Shown in pieces: positions 1 through 10,349 of a DNA stretch of 64,000 nt (its first letter is position 1; the number at the start of each line of letters is the position of its first letter). The notes beneath the pieces were generated by a model that was not told the DNA's origin, searched no databases, and saw nothing but the letters and a program-made list of their open reading frames with translations. A program made the position numbers and the translations under genes. Source of the stretch: Pararge aegeria (lineage: Eukaryota > Arthropoda > Insecta > Lepidoptera > Nymphalidae); the NCBI RefSeq assembly GCF_905163445.1, contig NC_053180.1, positions 16,048,701 through 16,112,700 of the forward strand, read 5' to 3'.

Positions 1-298
1 CTCGACGTAGCTTTTTTATTAACATCGTTCGAGCTCTCCCAGATATTGAGAACTGGAGTTATTTGGCAGAGCTTGTCCGAGGAGTATTGCCAGTCTTATT
101 TCTGCCCCCAAGTACAATTGTTGTCCTCGAGACTTAACACCAACGCCTTAGGTAGATGGAAATAGGGGGGCAATTTGTAGGACGTGTTCCTTACATGCCC
201 TGCCAAGTGTTGCTTTGTATATAGGCTATGGTTATCTTCTTAACATCAGGTCGGCCATCTGCTTGTTCCATAAATAATTATAAAAATTAAATAGCATA
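1..298. other. AT-rich sequence with a dispersed repeat fragment
   Basis: No coding signal is visible. The stretch at about 150-240 shares the motif TGCCCTG..AAGTGTTGCT with 25180-25225, so part of this interval is a dispersed repeat of unknown class. Confidence 0.4.
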
Positions 299-650
299 GT
301 GAATCGTGGCTCGGAGTACCGAGCTAGGCTAAAGTGCTTGCCTATCTGTTTACGTCGTGAATTTCATCTACTGTCCTTCTTTTATTCAATTCTTAATAGC
401 CAACTATTTCCCTCTTATTTAAGGGATCGTTTTCGCTTTATTTCTGACTCACTGCTCATTCCAACCTCCGATCCCGCCTTGGTAACCGTCTGGTACTCCC
501 ATTTTGTAAAACGAAGTTCTTCGGTAATTATTTCACCTTTAAAACAATTATGCTTCCGATCTGACTGCTGAAATTCATGGAAGTAATTCCCTTCCTATAT
601 TTAAGAGTCATCTGAAGGACCACTCCCTCTCTTTGGGTGTTGGCAGTTGA
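299..650 (+). pseudogene. C-terminal remnant of a non-LTR retrotransposon reverse transcriptase
   Basis: The frame open from 299 to 571 reads FHLLSFFYSILNSQLFPSYL and RDRFRF, which resembles the thumb/C-terminal end of CR1/Jockey-type RT proteins. The reading then shifts frame and ends with LPIFKSHLKDHSLSLGVGS followed by TGA at 648-650; such an IFK.HLK.H ending is typical of these proteins. The palm domain is absent, so this is a 5'-truncated, frameshifted copy. It is followed by the 3' UTR of the same element. The exact clade is inferred from pattern only. Confidence 0.6.
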
Positions 651-945
651 AGTTGTTGCTTTATTCTTTTAAATATTATTTATACTATATATTCATATAT
701 GTATATTATGTATATTTTGTACTTATATATTACGTTTATTTATTTAAATTATCTATATATTAGTATCTATACATTTTGGTATTTATCTATTACTACTCTT
801 GCTCTAAGTCCTTTCTACAAAGGTTGCCTGTAAGAGATTTCATGCAGCACTAAGGCCGCCTTTGCATGTCTACATTGTTTACTGTTTCATTAATGTTTCT
901 TTTTTTATATGTATGTTATACGTTCAATAAAGTGTTTCTTCTTCT
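651..945 (+). repeat. 3' UTR and tail of the same non-LTR element
   Basis: Contains the motif GGTTGCCTGTAAGAGATTTC...TAAGGCCGCC at about 822-862, followed by CAATAAAGTG near 925. The same GGTTGCCTGGAAGAGATCGCT...AAGGCCGCC block recurs at 62326-62368 (+) and, reversed, at 4190-4235, 6340-6380 and 41335-41365. Confidence 0.6.
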
Positions 946-1293
946 AGTCTATACAGTTTGTGTTTACAACTTGAAATAGCAATAAACATTCATTTGATAT
1001 CACTTCAAACGAGTGTAAGCGCAAAAACAATGTTTGTAATAACAGAAACGCGTCCAAATACGCCTTTATGAAAAGTAAAGCTCTGAGTGGCCATTCTCAG
1101 TGTTTTATTGGCAGTTTTGTCGCGGAATCTTGGGGCAATTCTAGAAAATTTATTTCTTTGTAACATTAACACAGTATTGCTTTTTATGTTGAAATGAAAC
1201 TAGTTTTTAGTTTTACAAGCTTTTGTCCGCAGGCTTTTATCTAACTCGCAACGCTTGTATTGTATGCTGCGCTCCTGGTTCTAATATATTATA
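946..1293. other. Unassigned AT-rich sequence, possible Helitron tip
   Basis: No gene is visible. AGCTTTTGTCCGCAGGCTT near 1218-1236 resembles a decayed minus-strand Helitron 3' tip (compare AGCTTTTGCCCGCGGCTTC at 10352). The mariner element inserted at the TA at 1292-1293. Confidence 0.3.
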
Positions 1294-1830
1294 CAGGATG
1301 TTTGGTGCATCGTGTGCCAAATCGAATCTGATGATTGGAGGGGTCTTTGGCTATCTCTTCAGCCCTCGTAAAAAAATCTTGCTCAAACGGTTTTTTTTAT
1401 ACTGATTTTAAATTGTTTTTTTAAAAATTGTAAAAATTCTACATTTAAATTTTAATAAAAAATAAAGTTGTTAAGTATTAATTAATTTTCTTTTTAATCT
1501 TTAATTTGTAACGTTTTACGCTTCTTTTGAAACTAGAATTACACGCCAGCAACATCTAGTTTTTGTTTTACAGCCCCGCAAAGTTTTTTTTACGTAAAAA
1601 AATAAGCTTGAACGTCAACTTTCGGTTTTAATAAAAAAAAAACTAAAAGTGATCATGTTCTTCCAATTTTTTTAAAACATCTCTGGACTGTCCCCTTTCT
1701 AATGGTGTGCAATATGCCATGAAAAGTAATTAGTAACATCACTAATTTTCAAATTTTCTAAACTTGGTCGCAATTTTCTAATATTCAACAGGTGAAAGAA
1801 AAACAAGGGTTTGCGTAAATAACACTCACA
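1294..1830 (+). repeat. Left terminal inverted repeat of the mariner-type element
   Basis: Reads as the reverse complement of about 3458-3994. Differences seen include A/C at the second base, and TCGCAATT here versus the equivalent of CACAATT on the right. A short frame at 1223-1405 lies across this repeat and is not a gene. Confidence 0.9.
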
Positions 1831-2184
1831 ATTCACAAGGCAGATGACATTTTCTGTCTCTTTCATAAAGTTATACGCCCGTTGTTCGTTTAAACAGGCA
1901 AAAATAGTTTTTTCACTCTAGTGAAGCGAAATCTATCTTCTATTCCTTTCTTGCATAGTGCAAACCTGTTTGAACCAATCGCGAACGGGCCCCGCGTCGC
2001 GTCGACACGGCGGCCATCTTATTTTTTAGTCGAGACATCACTGCCTCTGCTGCCTAACGTGTGTGCTAGCTTACTGTACTCCACGATTCTTTTATTTAGT
2101 TTTCGTTAAGTTTTGTTGTTTTTTGTTACGTTTTATTTACTTTTGGTGTTATTGTTAAACTTTGTTGACTTTTTTGTTGTTGCA

Positions 2185-3375
2185 ATGACGACATACTCTA
2201 ACGAGGAATATGCGGACATCATAATGGTTTATGGTGCAGCCCGTGGTGTCGCTCGTGCAGCGCAACGACTTTACCAGGAACGCTTTCCTGGTCGACGATT
2301 ACCTGGCCGCAGAGTCTTCCAAGACACATACCGACGTTTACGCGAGACTGGGAGTGTCAATTTTCATGAACCAAGGGGACATGTTGTGCGACATAATGTT
2401 GAAGTGGACGAGAGAATACTGGCACTTTTTGAGGAAGACGACACAAGAAGCATTAGATATGTGGCGGCACAACTTGATATTTCAATATGGAAAGTGTGGA
2501 AAGTCCTTCGACAAAACGAAAAATATCCATTCCACGAGACTCCGGTTCAAGGTACGTAATTTAAAACCTTTGTTTGACGTTGCCTTTGTTTAGCAGGTAT
2601 CCATAATCTTCTAGTGCAATTAATTACTGCTCAAGGGGAATTAAAAAGATTTTTGGTTGTTGCAGGTCTTGAGGGTGGCGACTTTGACAGACGAATGCAC
2701 TTTTGTCGGTTTTTGTTACACACAGATGTGGATAATCCTGATTTTTTAAAAAGAATACTGTGGACTGACGAATCCAAATTTACCAGAGAAGGGATTCTTA
2801 ACTTGCACAATTTACACCATTGGGCACCGAAACGGCAAAACCCACATGCCAAAAGACAGCAATCTTTTCAAAGACGGTTTAGTGTGAACGTTTGGGCAGG
2901 AGTGATTGGGAATCAGGTAATTGGACCGCACTACCTGCCTGATAACTTAAATGGCGATAATTATTTAGAGTTCCTGCAAAATGATCTGCCGGAATTATTG
3001 GCCGAGGTGCCCGTGTTTAATGAAGATGTGCCCATAGTATTTCAAAATGACGGCTGTCCCGCGCATTGGCGTTTAACTGTGAGGGAATACCTCGATAATG
3101 TGTTCCCCAATTCGTGGATTGGGCGCGATGGGCCTATTGCATGGCCTCCACGTTCCCCAGACTTAACTCCGTTAGATTTTTATGTCTGGGGACGTGCCAA
3201 AGAGCTAGTATACGCCACAGAAGTCCCAACGAGGGAGGTACTAATACAACGCATAGAAGCGGCCTTCGGTACAATTAAGAACGAAATACGGCTTCGGACT
3301 ACAACTGTAACAATACGTCAAAGATGTCGGGCCTGCATTCGAAACAGGGGTGAACAATTTGAGCAGAATTTGTAA
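2185..3375 (+). CDS. Two-exon transposase, DDxD type with DUF4817-like N-terminus
   Basis: Exon 1 is 2185-2551, the intron 2552-2665 (GTACGT donor, TTGTTGCAG acceptor, 114 bp) and exon 2 2666-3375. Together they give 1077 nt, or 358 aa and a stop. The splice joins PVQ to GLEGGDF in frame through a split Gly codon (residue 123); this junction matches the VQGL..DF signature of this transposase group. Residues 1-60 (NEEYADIIMVYGAARG, later FPGRRLPGRRVF) resemble the DUF4817 helix-turn-helix domain that binds the TIRs. Catalytic Asp are D157 (WTDESKF), D251 (VFQNDGCPAH) and D293 (SPDLTPLDFYVWG). The D251-D293 spacing is 41 residues, so DD41D by direct count. The start at 2185 was chosen because it begins MTTYSNEEY; an in-frame upstream ATG at 2113 would add a hydrophobic leader. 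It should cut and paste the element at TA sites. The intron is inferred, not proven. Confidence 0.88.
2552..2665 (+). other. Predicted intron in the transposase gene
   Basis: GT at 2552-2553 and AG at 2664-2665, with a pyrimidine-rich TTTTTGGTTGTTGCAG acceptor. Without removal the first frame stops at 2557-2559. Removing it restores one continuous family-consistent frame. Confidence 0.8.
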
Positions 3376-3457
3376 AAATTATGAAATAAATGTTTCAAAT
3401 GCAATGTATTATTTTTATTTCAAGTAAAACCTACGAAATTTAAAAATTTTACCTGCT

Positions 3458-3994
3458 TGTGAGTTTTATTTACGCAAAAACTTGTTTTTCTTTCATCTGT
3501 TGAATATTAGAAAATTGTGACTAAGTTTAGAAAATTTGAAAATTAGTGATGTTACTAATTACTTTTCATGGCATATTGCACACCATTAGAAAGGGGACAG
3601 TCCAGAGATGTTTTAAAAAAATTGGAAGAACATGATCACTTTTAGTTTTTTTTTTATTAAAACCGAAAGTTGACGTTCAAGCTTATTTTTTTACGTAAAA
3701 AAAACTTTGCGGGGCTGTAAAACAAAAACTAGATGTTGCTGGCGTGTAATTCTAGTTTCAAAAGAAGCGTAAAACGTTACAAATTAAAGATTAAAAAGAA
3801 AATTAATTAATACTTAACAACTTTATTTTTTATTAAAATTTAAATGTAGAATTTTTACAATTTTTAAAAAAACAATTTAAAATCAGTATAAAAAAAACCG
3901 TTTGAGCAAGATTTTTTTACGAGGGCTGAAGAGATAGCCAAAGACCCCTCCAATCATCAGATTCGATTTGGCACACGATGCACCAAACATCCGG
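3458..3994 (-). repeat. Right terminal inverted repeat of the mariner-type element
   Basis: Mirror of 1294-1830. It begins just after the transposase 3' end (AAATAAA near 3383) and ends CCAAACATCCGG followed by TA. Confidence 0.9.
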
Positions 3995-4086
3995 TATATT
4001 TTAAACGCAGAGCAGTTATGTATATAATATATTTTGCAAATGTAATATTTTGTGTCCTGTATTGATACGCAAAAATAAAAATGTAC

Positions 4087-4300
4087 AGCTATTTTATTTT
4101 ATTTAAACTCTTTATTTGTACACCACTACACAGTTAGGAAAAAAAAGGACGAATAGAGAGAAACACAAAAAAACTGGAGTAGAATACAAAAGGCGGCCTT
4201 ATCGCTAAAAAGCGATCTCTGCCAGGCAACCTTAAGATTAGGAGACAACAAGAGCGAGAACAAATAGGTGGTGTAAAATTATTATAAACCTACATACCAA
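4087..4300 (-). repeat. Non-LTR retrotransposon 3' end
   Basis: On the minus strand it reads GGTTGCCTGGCAGAGATCGC...AAGGCCGCC, then a region ending in AATAAAGAGTTT. Same 3' UTR family as 651-945 and 41255-41370. No RT coding sequence is left. Confidence 0.6.
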
Positions 4301-4567
4301 TAACTACATACGAATACATAAACAAAATATACACAAATAAAAACATAAAATAAAATATTTATAAATAAATTTAAAAAGCTATCTCGAATGTGTCCGTGGT
4401 AATTTTTGTTATTATATGTTATTTTCTTTTTTTTTAATACAAAACAACAAACTAATCAAAATGATTCGAATGGAAGAGCAAAAAATGTTCTGTTCGAGTT
4501 ATTTTTAAATTAGCTTTATTTAATTTTTATTTTATTTGCTATATTATTATCCTAATTATAAAACCAA

Positions 4568-4864
4568 TTTTTTTTATTTTACTACGAGTTAGCCCTTGCA
4601 AACTCACATGGGGGTAAGTGATGATGCAGTCTAACTAAGTAGCGGGCCTTCCTGTTGGGAAGTATGGTAGTCATACCTCTAATCGGTTTCAACGCGACAT
4701 CGCACCGGATCACTAAATCGCTTAGCTGTACGTCTTTGTCGGTAGGGTTGTAACTAGCCACGGCCAAAGTCTCCCACCAGACCTGACCAGAGAAAATTTA
4801 GAAATTTTTAATTCCCAAATTGTCCCTGCCAGGAATCGAACCCAGGACTTACTTAAAGTCGTCA
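4568..4864 (-). repeat. SINE family B copy, tRNA A-box deleted
   Basis: On the minus strand the copy keeps the B-box-like GGGTTCGATTCCTGGCAGGG, the body CTCTGGTCAGGTCTGGTGGGAG and a 3' end with GCATCATCACTTACC and an A-rich tail. The usual head (CTCCCTGGCGCAGTGGTGAGCGCTGTGG in other copies) is missing between GACGAC and TAAGTCC. The 61-codon frame inside it is not a gene. Confidence 0.75.
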
Positions 4865-4879
4865 GAATCAAAGAATTAT

Positions 4880-5393
4880 TTTAAAATAACTGTACAATTA
4901 AAAAAATAATACTTAGCAAAGGAAGAGCCTTTTAACACAAATACGATGATAAACTATCGAAAGTTGCAGATGTAATCAAAAATAGCACTAGATATTGAAC
5001 ATTTCCCGTTCGTATATCAAACAGACATTGAAATCTAAATATGATGAAGAATGTAGCGCGTGATACGAAATCAAATATCAGTTAAATAGAATAGCGGTAG
5101 AGCCATTCGGGTCCGAGGATATTAAAGCACCACAATGGATGTAAAACTGAGGTATTATACCGGTTTGATGAGTATCGGCGATCGTACCTAATTTGAATAT
5201 TGAACGTTTTGGCAAGTTCTGAGTATTTAACTGAATAGGGTGGTTTGAATTGTAATGCTGAATGCATGAGGTTCAATTGAATTCTTTATTGCCTTATTTA
5301 CATGTAAACTTTAGTATAGATAAGTTGTGATGAGACTTGTGTAGCGCCGAAGATATTGTCAGAATTTATATATCGGTATTACTTAAATTCCTC
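4880..5393. other. No recognisable feature
   Basis: AT-rich sequence. A 64-codon minus-strand frame at 5082-5276 shows no family motif or splice context and was not accepted. Confidence 0.4.
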
Positions 5394-5594
5394 ATTGGTG
5401 TTCCGCATTCGTCCGGGAACGGGTTCCCCGAGCGTCTAACAAAGCCAACAAGAGGGACATGCCGTGTTGGTTTTTAGTTTGGGTATACCCCTTTAGAGCG
5501 GGGAGACCAACATAACCTCCGTCCTGCCTAAGGGTCAGAGGTAGCAATAAAGCTTTTCCACTAAAACCAAAAAAAAAAATTGGTGTTCCGCATT
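5394..5594 (+). mobile_element. Short retroposed element with poly(A) and 16-bp target duplication
   Basis: The 169-bp insert (5410-5578) starts CGTCCGGGAACGGG and ends AAAGCTTTTCCACTAAAACC plus about 11 A. It is bracketed by a perfect direct repeat ATTGGTGTTCCGCATT at 5394-5409 and 5579-5594. A poly(A) end with a target duplication means insertion by LINE machinery. The body (GTTGGTTTTTAGTTTGGGTATACC, AGCGGGGAGACC, CAATAAAGC) looks like a GC-rich 3' UTR, perhaps of the R1 group; that assignment is a guess. Confidence 0.82.
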
Positions 5595-5664
5595 AACAAG
5601 AAATGAAAAAAAAAATTGAAAAATATTGTCGTGCTAGCGCGCTCGTTATTTTAGAAATATTAAC

Positions 5665-5905
5665 TTATTTTTTAATCCAGTCAACGGCGGTAGGGTAATC
5701 AAGTTATGATGCAGTCTTTTGAGACTACAAGCAAGCTATCCTTTGGGGTGTAGACGTCCTCTATCGCTAATCGGTTTAACGCTGCGTCGTTACGGAACGC
5801 TAATTTGCTTGGTGGCACGTCTTTGTCAATAGTATGTGAATTAGCGTAACCCTGTGGTACTAAACTAAACGAGACAATCAGGAATTATAAATTCTTAATT
5901 TTGCG
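5665..5905 (-). repeat. Diverged SINE family B copy
   Basis: Minus-strand resemblance to the SINE-B body: GATGCAGTC, ATCGGTTTAACGCTGCGTCGTTACGG, GGCACGTCTTTGTC and ACTAAACGAGACAATCAGG parallel the copies at 4568 and 8378. Strongly mutated, head lost. Confidence 0.5.
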
Positions 5906-6074
5906 TGCTGCTGCCTGCTGTGTGCCTCACCGGTGCCAGTGACGTCGTTACTGCAAAATTCTACCTTTTTATGAGAGGGAAAAAATCCACATGGATGTCT
6001 TGTTCATGCCCAAATAAGAAATGCTGCAATGGCCTACGTACTAAAAGCCAACCGAATCCAGGGGAATCCAAGGA

Positions 6075-6190
6075 ACGCCTATTCATTACATCTGGAAAAT
6101 AGCTAGTCACCATCGAATCAAGAACATACATAATCCTCATTTAGCCATGCAGTGCATTGTGTCCAAAAACAGTGAAAAAGCCCCGCGCAC
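6075..6190. repeat. Dispersed repeat shared with 54555-54690
   Basis: CATAATCCTCATTTAGCCATGCAG..CATTGTGTCCAAAA here matches the reverse complement of 54590-54680. Class unknown. Confidence 0.5.
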
Positions 6191-6560
6191 GTCAAGTCAA
6201 AGTCAAAGTCAAATATTTCTTTATTCAAATAGGCACATATATGGTACTTTTGATGCGTACATTACATGTAAACTGAATACACCACATAAATATATAGTAA
6301 AATTATAAGTAAAAATTTAACAAAAAGTATACAATTTGGCGGCCTTATCGCTACATAGCGATCTCTTCCAGGCAACCAAAGGCGTTAAAAACAGCTCAAG
6401 AAGAGAGGTAGGTGGTGCATTTAAATAAACATGCATATATACCTATATATACAAATATAATATACTTACAATAAAATATAAAGATAGTGATAATAATTAA
6501 TATATACCTATATAATTAATATCAATAATAAATAAATATATACAAAAAATATAACATAGA
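6190..6560 (-). repeat. Non-LTR retrotransposon 3' end (same family as 61834-62475)
   Basis: On the minus strand: TTCTTGAGCTG...GCCTTTGGTTGCCTGGAAGAGATCGCTATGTAGCGATAAGGCCGCC, then AATAAAGAAATATTTGACTTTGACTTTGACTTG. The (TTTGAC)n tail at 6197-6220 is a LINE 3' terminus. This copy also serves as the empty site for the hAT MITE at 62118. Confidence 0.75.
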
Positions 6561-6795
6561 AGTGAGTTGATTGCTATAACTAAATTCGTCAACTTAAAAC
6601 TAAAGCTACGAGAGTTCCAAACGCGCCCTGGTCTAAGAAAAAGCCCACAACAAATTGAGCCGGTTGTTTTTTTTTGTTATCACCATCTCACATTGTCTCT
6701 TAAAACTATTACGTCTCACTACACCCTGCGGAATCTTGGTAGGTCACAATTTAATTCCTATTTTCTCATTTTATGGTGAACGCTTAGAACATTAG
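6560..6795 (-). repeat. Second dispersed 3' UTR-like repeat
   Basis: On the minus strand it carries AATGTGAGATGGTGATAAC...GTTTGTTGTGGGCTTTTTCTTAGACCAGGGCGCGTTTGG. The same block is at 32880-32960 (+) and 54325-54400 (+). In this copy it is contiguous with the LINE 3' end at 6190-6560, so it may be the upstream part of the same element. Confidence 0.6.
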
Positions 6796-8090
6796 AGGTA
6801 AAATAATTACTGTAAACTGCTAAATGGTATAAAGTGACTAACCGTTTTGTTCGAGAAACCAATCTAAAGTGGAGTAGTTTTTGAAAGTTCAATATAAGCA
6901 CGTCACAAACGTACACGGTTTCTGTATGTTCTTAACAGTCAGATTAACTACGAACCGTGGTCCGAGTCCTCGCAGGAGGCACCCTCGGTTCTACGTCTCC
7001 CCCCTTCCCCCCGATGTCGTCGAGCCCTGGGGCTCATCTCATGGCGAGCGTGCGTGCGTTCCTATGCGTGTTAACATGACAAGTGTTTTTAATCTGACAA
7101 ACCTCTATTTCAATCTGAGCTGTCCAATAAAACATTAATGTGTTGTAGCGTGTTCGGAAGCGCGATATAGAAAATTTTATACATCATATAGTATAAAAGT
7201 AGAGTGGGGTGCAAATTAAACTTTTAATAAAAAACCTTTATGTCTGTAAGTGAACTCTGAAGCGGTCAAAGTTCGTAACGAGATTCGTGAATCACTGCAA
7301 AGCGAACAGCTTAAGCCACGGCACTTTGCTCAATAGAAACTGACTGACAAAAGAATACTATATTATTGTCGAGGGAATTTTTTTAACTAAGTTTTTAAGT
7401 ACTTCAACTTCAACTTTGTGGTTGAATAGAAGCGGCGAAAAAACATTTCTAGTGAGATTTATAACACTTTGTGCTTTAAAATCTTTTTGTATTTAGTTTT
7501 ACTTAAAATACTATCACTTCGTACATTCTAACATTTTTGAAATACTAAGGTTTGTTTTAATATCACAAAAATTGTGTCACTTCTTTCGCGTGTACTCATG
7601 CAACATTCTTTTAGTAGGCCAAGCAGGTATTATAACCTAGATATTAAAAAATATTACATTTTATTTAAATATAAATATTCAGTATACTTCTTGCTAATCT
7701 ACCGCTCGTAGTTTTCTTTTCTTAATTAAAAAAAAGACCAAAGACCAAGACTAAATTTGTTTGTGTTGTTACTCTTCCAGACACATAACAGCATTGATAT
7801 TTATGCAAAAAGCGAAATGTCTTTGTAATCAGTATCGAATAAGATTATATGACATTCGAGTTTCGACATTCAGGTTTCAGAATCATTATAGGTTTAGAAA
7901 GAAAGATGTATATCTGTATTGTTGTTTGCAGGTATTATTGATACAAATTATAGTAACATCAAATCAGTGGCTTAAAAAAATACGCGGTGACAATCAAAAC
8001 GTCAGCTGTTTTTAGATTTCAGGTTCAGGGGATCAGGGCTTACTAAGACAACATAAATTTGTAGGGGTTTTCACTCGCTACGGTGTAATG
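6796..8090. other. No gene recognised; one GC-rich patch
   Basis: Mostly AT-rich. 6955-7070 is conspicuously C/G-rich (AGTCCTCGCAGGAGGCACCC, CCCCCCTTCCCCCC) and unlike its surroundings, but no motif was identified. Confidence 0.35.
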
Positions 8091-8094
8091 TCTC

Positions 8095-8160
8095 TTGTTT
8101 CCAGCGACACCGTGCGACTAGTTTAATGTCGTCTGTCCACCTCGTGAAGGATATATACAC
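8095..8160 (-). repeat. Small RTE-type non-LTR fragment
   Basis: On the minus strand CACGAGGTGGACAGACGACATTAAAC corresponds to the P.RW.DDI.R region of lepidopteran RTE-like RT proteins (compare 27130-27490). Confidence 0.45.
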
Positions 8161-8377
8161 ACTGCGCTGACCAAATATATATAAACTATAACTATACTTC
8201 ACTACCACGACCAAAAATAAACATACTATAACTATAGACTCTGTACTAATAGTAAAACTCGAAAAGTTGTATGAGATGAAACTTTTGGTGAGTATCTATG
8301 AAAGAGTGTTCCTACATGATGTATTTAGATTATCAGTCAGATCTAATACGAAAAGTGCGTTCATTTTTATTCAATTT

Positions 8378-8681
8378 CAAGTTAGCTCTTGACTGCAATC
8401 TCACCTGATGGTAAGTAATGATGTAGTCTAAGATGTTAGTGGGCTAACCTGTTAGGGCGTTTTGACAGTTATACTTAAACCATACCCTGAATCGGTTTTG
8501 GACCGTCTTTGTCAGTAGGGTTGTAACTGGCCACGGCCGAAGCCTCCCACCAGACAAAGCCAGAGAAAATTTAAAAACAATAAATTCCCAAAATCCCCCT
8601 GACGGGATAGCGGGAATCGAACCCGGATCCTCCAGTTTAAAACCACAGCGCTCACCGCTGCGCCAGGGAGGTCGTCAAAGG
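8378..8681 (-). repeat. Full-length SINE family B copy
   Basis: The minus strand starts GACGACCTCCCTGGCGCAGCGGTGAGCGC, with an A-box TGGCGCAGCGG and a B-box GGGTTCGATTCC, as expected for an internal tRNA-type pol III promoter. The body and 3' end (ACCATCAGGTGAGATTGCAG) match the other copies. The plus-strand signs are GGGAATCGAACCCGG (8609) and CGCTGCGCCAGGGAGGTC (8656). Confidence 0.85.
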
Positions 8682-9179
8682 TCGTCGACTTGATTATTTC
8701 AAAATTAATATTCATGTATATTATGTGAAAATTAATATTCATGTACTTCAATAGCGCAGTTTCAATTCAAGATGCAAGAAGTCATTTTGTAGCTCTAGTA
8801 CTTCTTAAAACAGGTGTCCACCGGAGTTTCGTCGGTTTGGCAGCCGTTCATGAAACTCGTTATAAACTTGAACCACTTGAATTAAGTCAGTTACAGGCCA
8901 AAAGGATTTTTATTAAAAGTTTCAGTGCCCAAAGTTTGTTCTTAGTTCAATTTGGACAGTTGATTTTGAAGTGGGTTTGTTAAACAGTGTAACAACATAA
9001 ACTGTGTAAACCGTTGCCGATGACTTGAAAATTATCACGCGGTAACTGACACACACAAATTTTATAAAAGGCATATACTTATTTCATATATATATTGAAA
9101 ATTTAAAAATTCTAATATGCATTTTATATTTGTAAAAATTGATAATTCCTCCAAGTGTAAGTATATATACTGATAAGAA
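8682..9179. other. No gene; half of a fold-back repeat
   Basis: 9117-9165 carries TGTAAAAATTGATAATTCC and TCCAAGTGTAAG, the reverse complement of 40995-41035. It is one arm of the fold-back repeat described at 40995-41185. The rest is AT-rich. Confidence 0.45.
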
Positions 9180-10070
9180 TCTATATATATAAAAGAGGAT
9201 GTTTGTATATATGTCATCGATAAACTCAGAAACTATTTGACCGATCATTATGAAAATTGGTATGCTTATGTATTTTTTCACGGAGAATGTTTATATGCTA
9301 TGCCCATTGATGTAACTCCCCACCAGGCGGCGCTGTCAAGTATCGACTTCCGCCCCGTTCAACCGATTGTCATAAAAATTGGTATGACCATGTATTTTTC
9401 CACGGAGAAAACGAACATGCTATGTCCATTGATGTAACTCCCCACCAGGCGGCGCTGTCAAGTATCGACTTCCGCCCCGTTCAACCGATTGTCATAAAAA
9501 TTGGTATGACCATGTATTTTTCCACGGAGAAAACGAACATGCTATGTCCATTGATGTAACTCCCCACCAGGCGGCGCTGTCAAGTATCGACTTCCGCCCC
9601 GTTCAACCGATTGTCATAAAAATTGGTATGACCATGTATTTTTCCTCGGAGAAAACGAACATGCTATGTCCATTGATGTAACTCCCCACCAGGCGGCGCT
9701 GTCAAGTATCGACTTCCGCCCCGTTCAACCGATTGTCATAAAAATTGGTATGACCATGTATTTTTCCACGGAGAATGTAAATATGATATATATAGATTCT
9801 TGGAAGTGTTAGAAGTAATATAGGATACTTTTTATCCCGTCATTAAGCTCGGTTCCTTTGGGAGAGGGGATGAGTGTTTGACGATTTAACATCATAACTC
9901 CGACAAATTAGAACCGATTTAAATAATTATTTTTGTACTATACAGGTATATGTGTTTAATTGTGTGCCCAAACTGTGGTTGGAGATAGACGACAGAACTC
10001 CTCAGCGGACAGCAGCAATTTAATGCCACATCAAAAAACAAACGCAGACGAAGTCGCGGGCAACAGCTAG
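9180..10070 (+). mobile_element. Non-autonomous Helitron, complete ends
   Basis: Starts TCTATATATATAAAAGAGG after an A (9179) and ends GGCAACAGCTAG before a T (10071), as expected for Helitron insertion between A and T without target duplication. A hairpin CGCAGACGAAGTCGCG sits about 12 nt before the CTAG end. It is 891 bp, has no coding sequence, and contains four to five tandem 122-bp units. Its first ~85 bp are identical, in inverted orientation, to the end at 13002, so both copies belong to one family. A helicase from a related copy could mobilise it in trans. Confidence 0.88.
9240..9780 (+). repeat. 122-bp tandem repeat array inside the Helitron
   Basis: CACCAGGCGGCGCTGTCAAG recurs at 9321, 9443, 9565 and 9687, exactly 122 bp apart. 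Each unit also has ACCGATTGTCATAAAAATTGG and ATGTATTTTTCC.CGGAGAA. Adjacent units are nearly identical. Confidence 0.95.
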
Positions 10071-10349
10071 TAATAACATAAATGACTTATTCGCTTAGCA
10101 TGTTCGACGGATCATGGGTTTCCAGGGTGGATACGACGGGTCAAGAAATGGTAAAAACGTTTTTCAGCTCAAAAATCTTCGGATTACCAGAAATTGTCAC
10201 AGTCTACTCCCGCGCCCTCGGTGGTTACGTAAGGCCTTAAAAAATGTCTAAATGCTGATGAATTGTAGACAATTCCAAGTTTCTTTAGGAAACGTCGTTT
10301 TTCTAAGTTTCTAATTATAACTATCCCTGTATATTATGCATATATTGTA
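10071..10349. other. Spacer between two Helitrons
   Basis: No feature was recognised between the plus-strand Helitron and the minus-strand one. Confidence 0.4.

Larger units (their letters stand above)
1294..3994 (+). mobile_element. Complete Tc1/mariner-superfamily DNA transposon with long TIRs
   Basis: The element is 2701 bp and is flanked by TA on both sides (1292-1293 and 3995-3996), the target duplication of the IS630-Tc1-mariner superfamily. Its ends are CAGGATGTTTGGTGCATCG on the left and the reverse complement of CCGGATGTTTGGTGCATCG on the right. The inverted repeats run about 535 bp inwards with only a few mismatches. Between them lies a two-exon transposase with all three catalytic aspartates. 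The near-identity of the TIRs and the intact spliced reading frame suggest a recent insertion. No second copy is present in this window. Confidence 0.92.

Noticed and set aside
1223..1405. Short ORF near the left end of the mariner element
   Set aside because: It runs across the insertion boundary and into the terminal inverted repeat.
2231..2593. 120-codon frame overlapping transposase exon 1
   Set aside because: It is a shadow in another frame; the DUF4817-like frame at 2185 is the real one.
9240..9780. Regularly spaced repeats that could suggest a CRISPR array
   Set aside because: The whole 122-bp unit is conserved, there are no variable spacers, and the array lies inside a eukaryotic Helitron.
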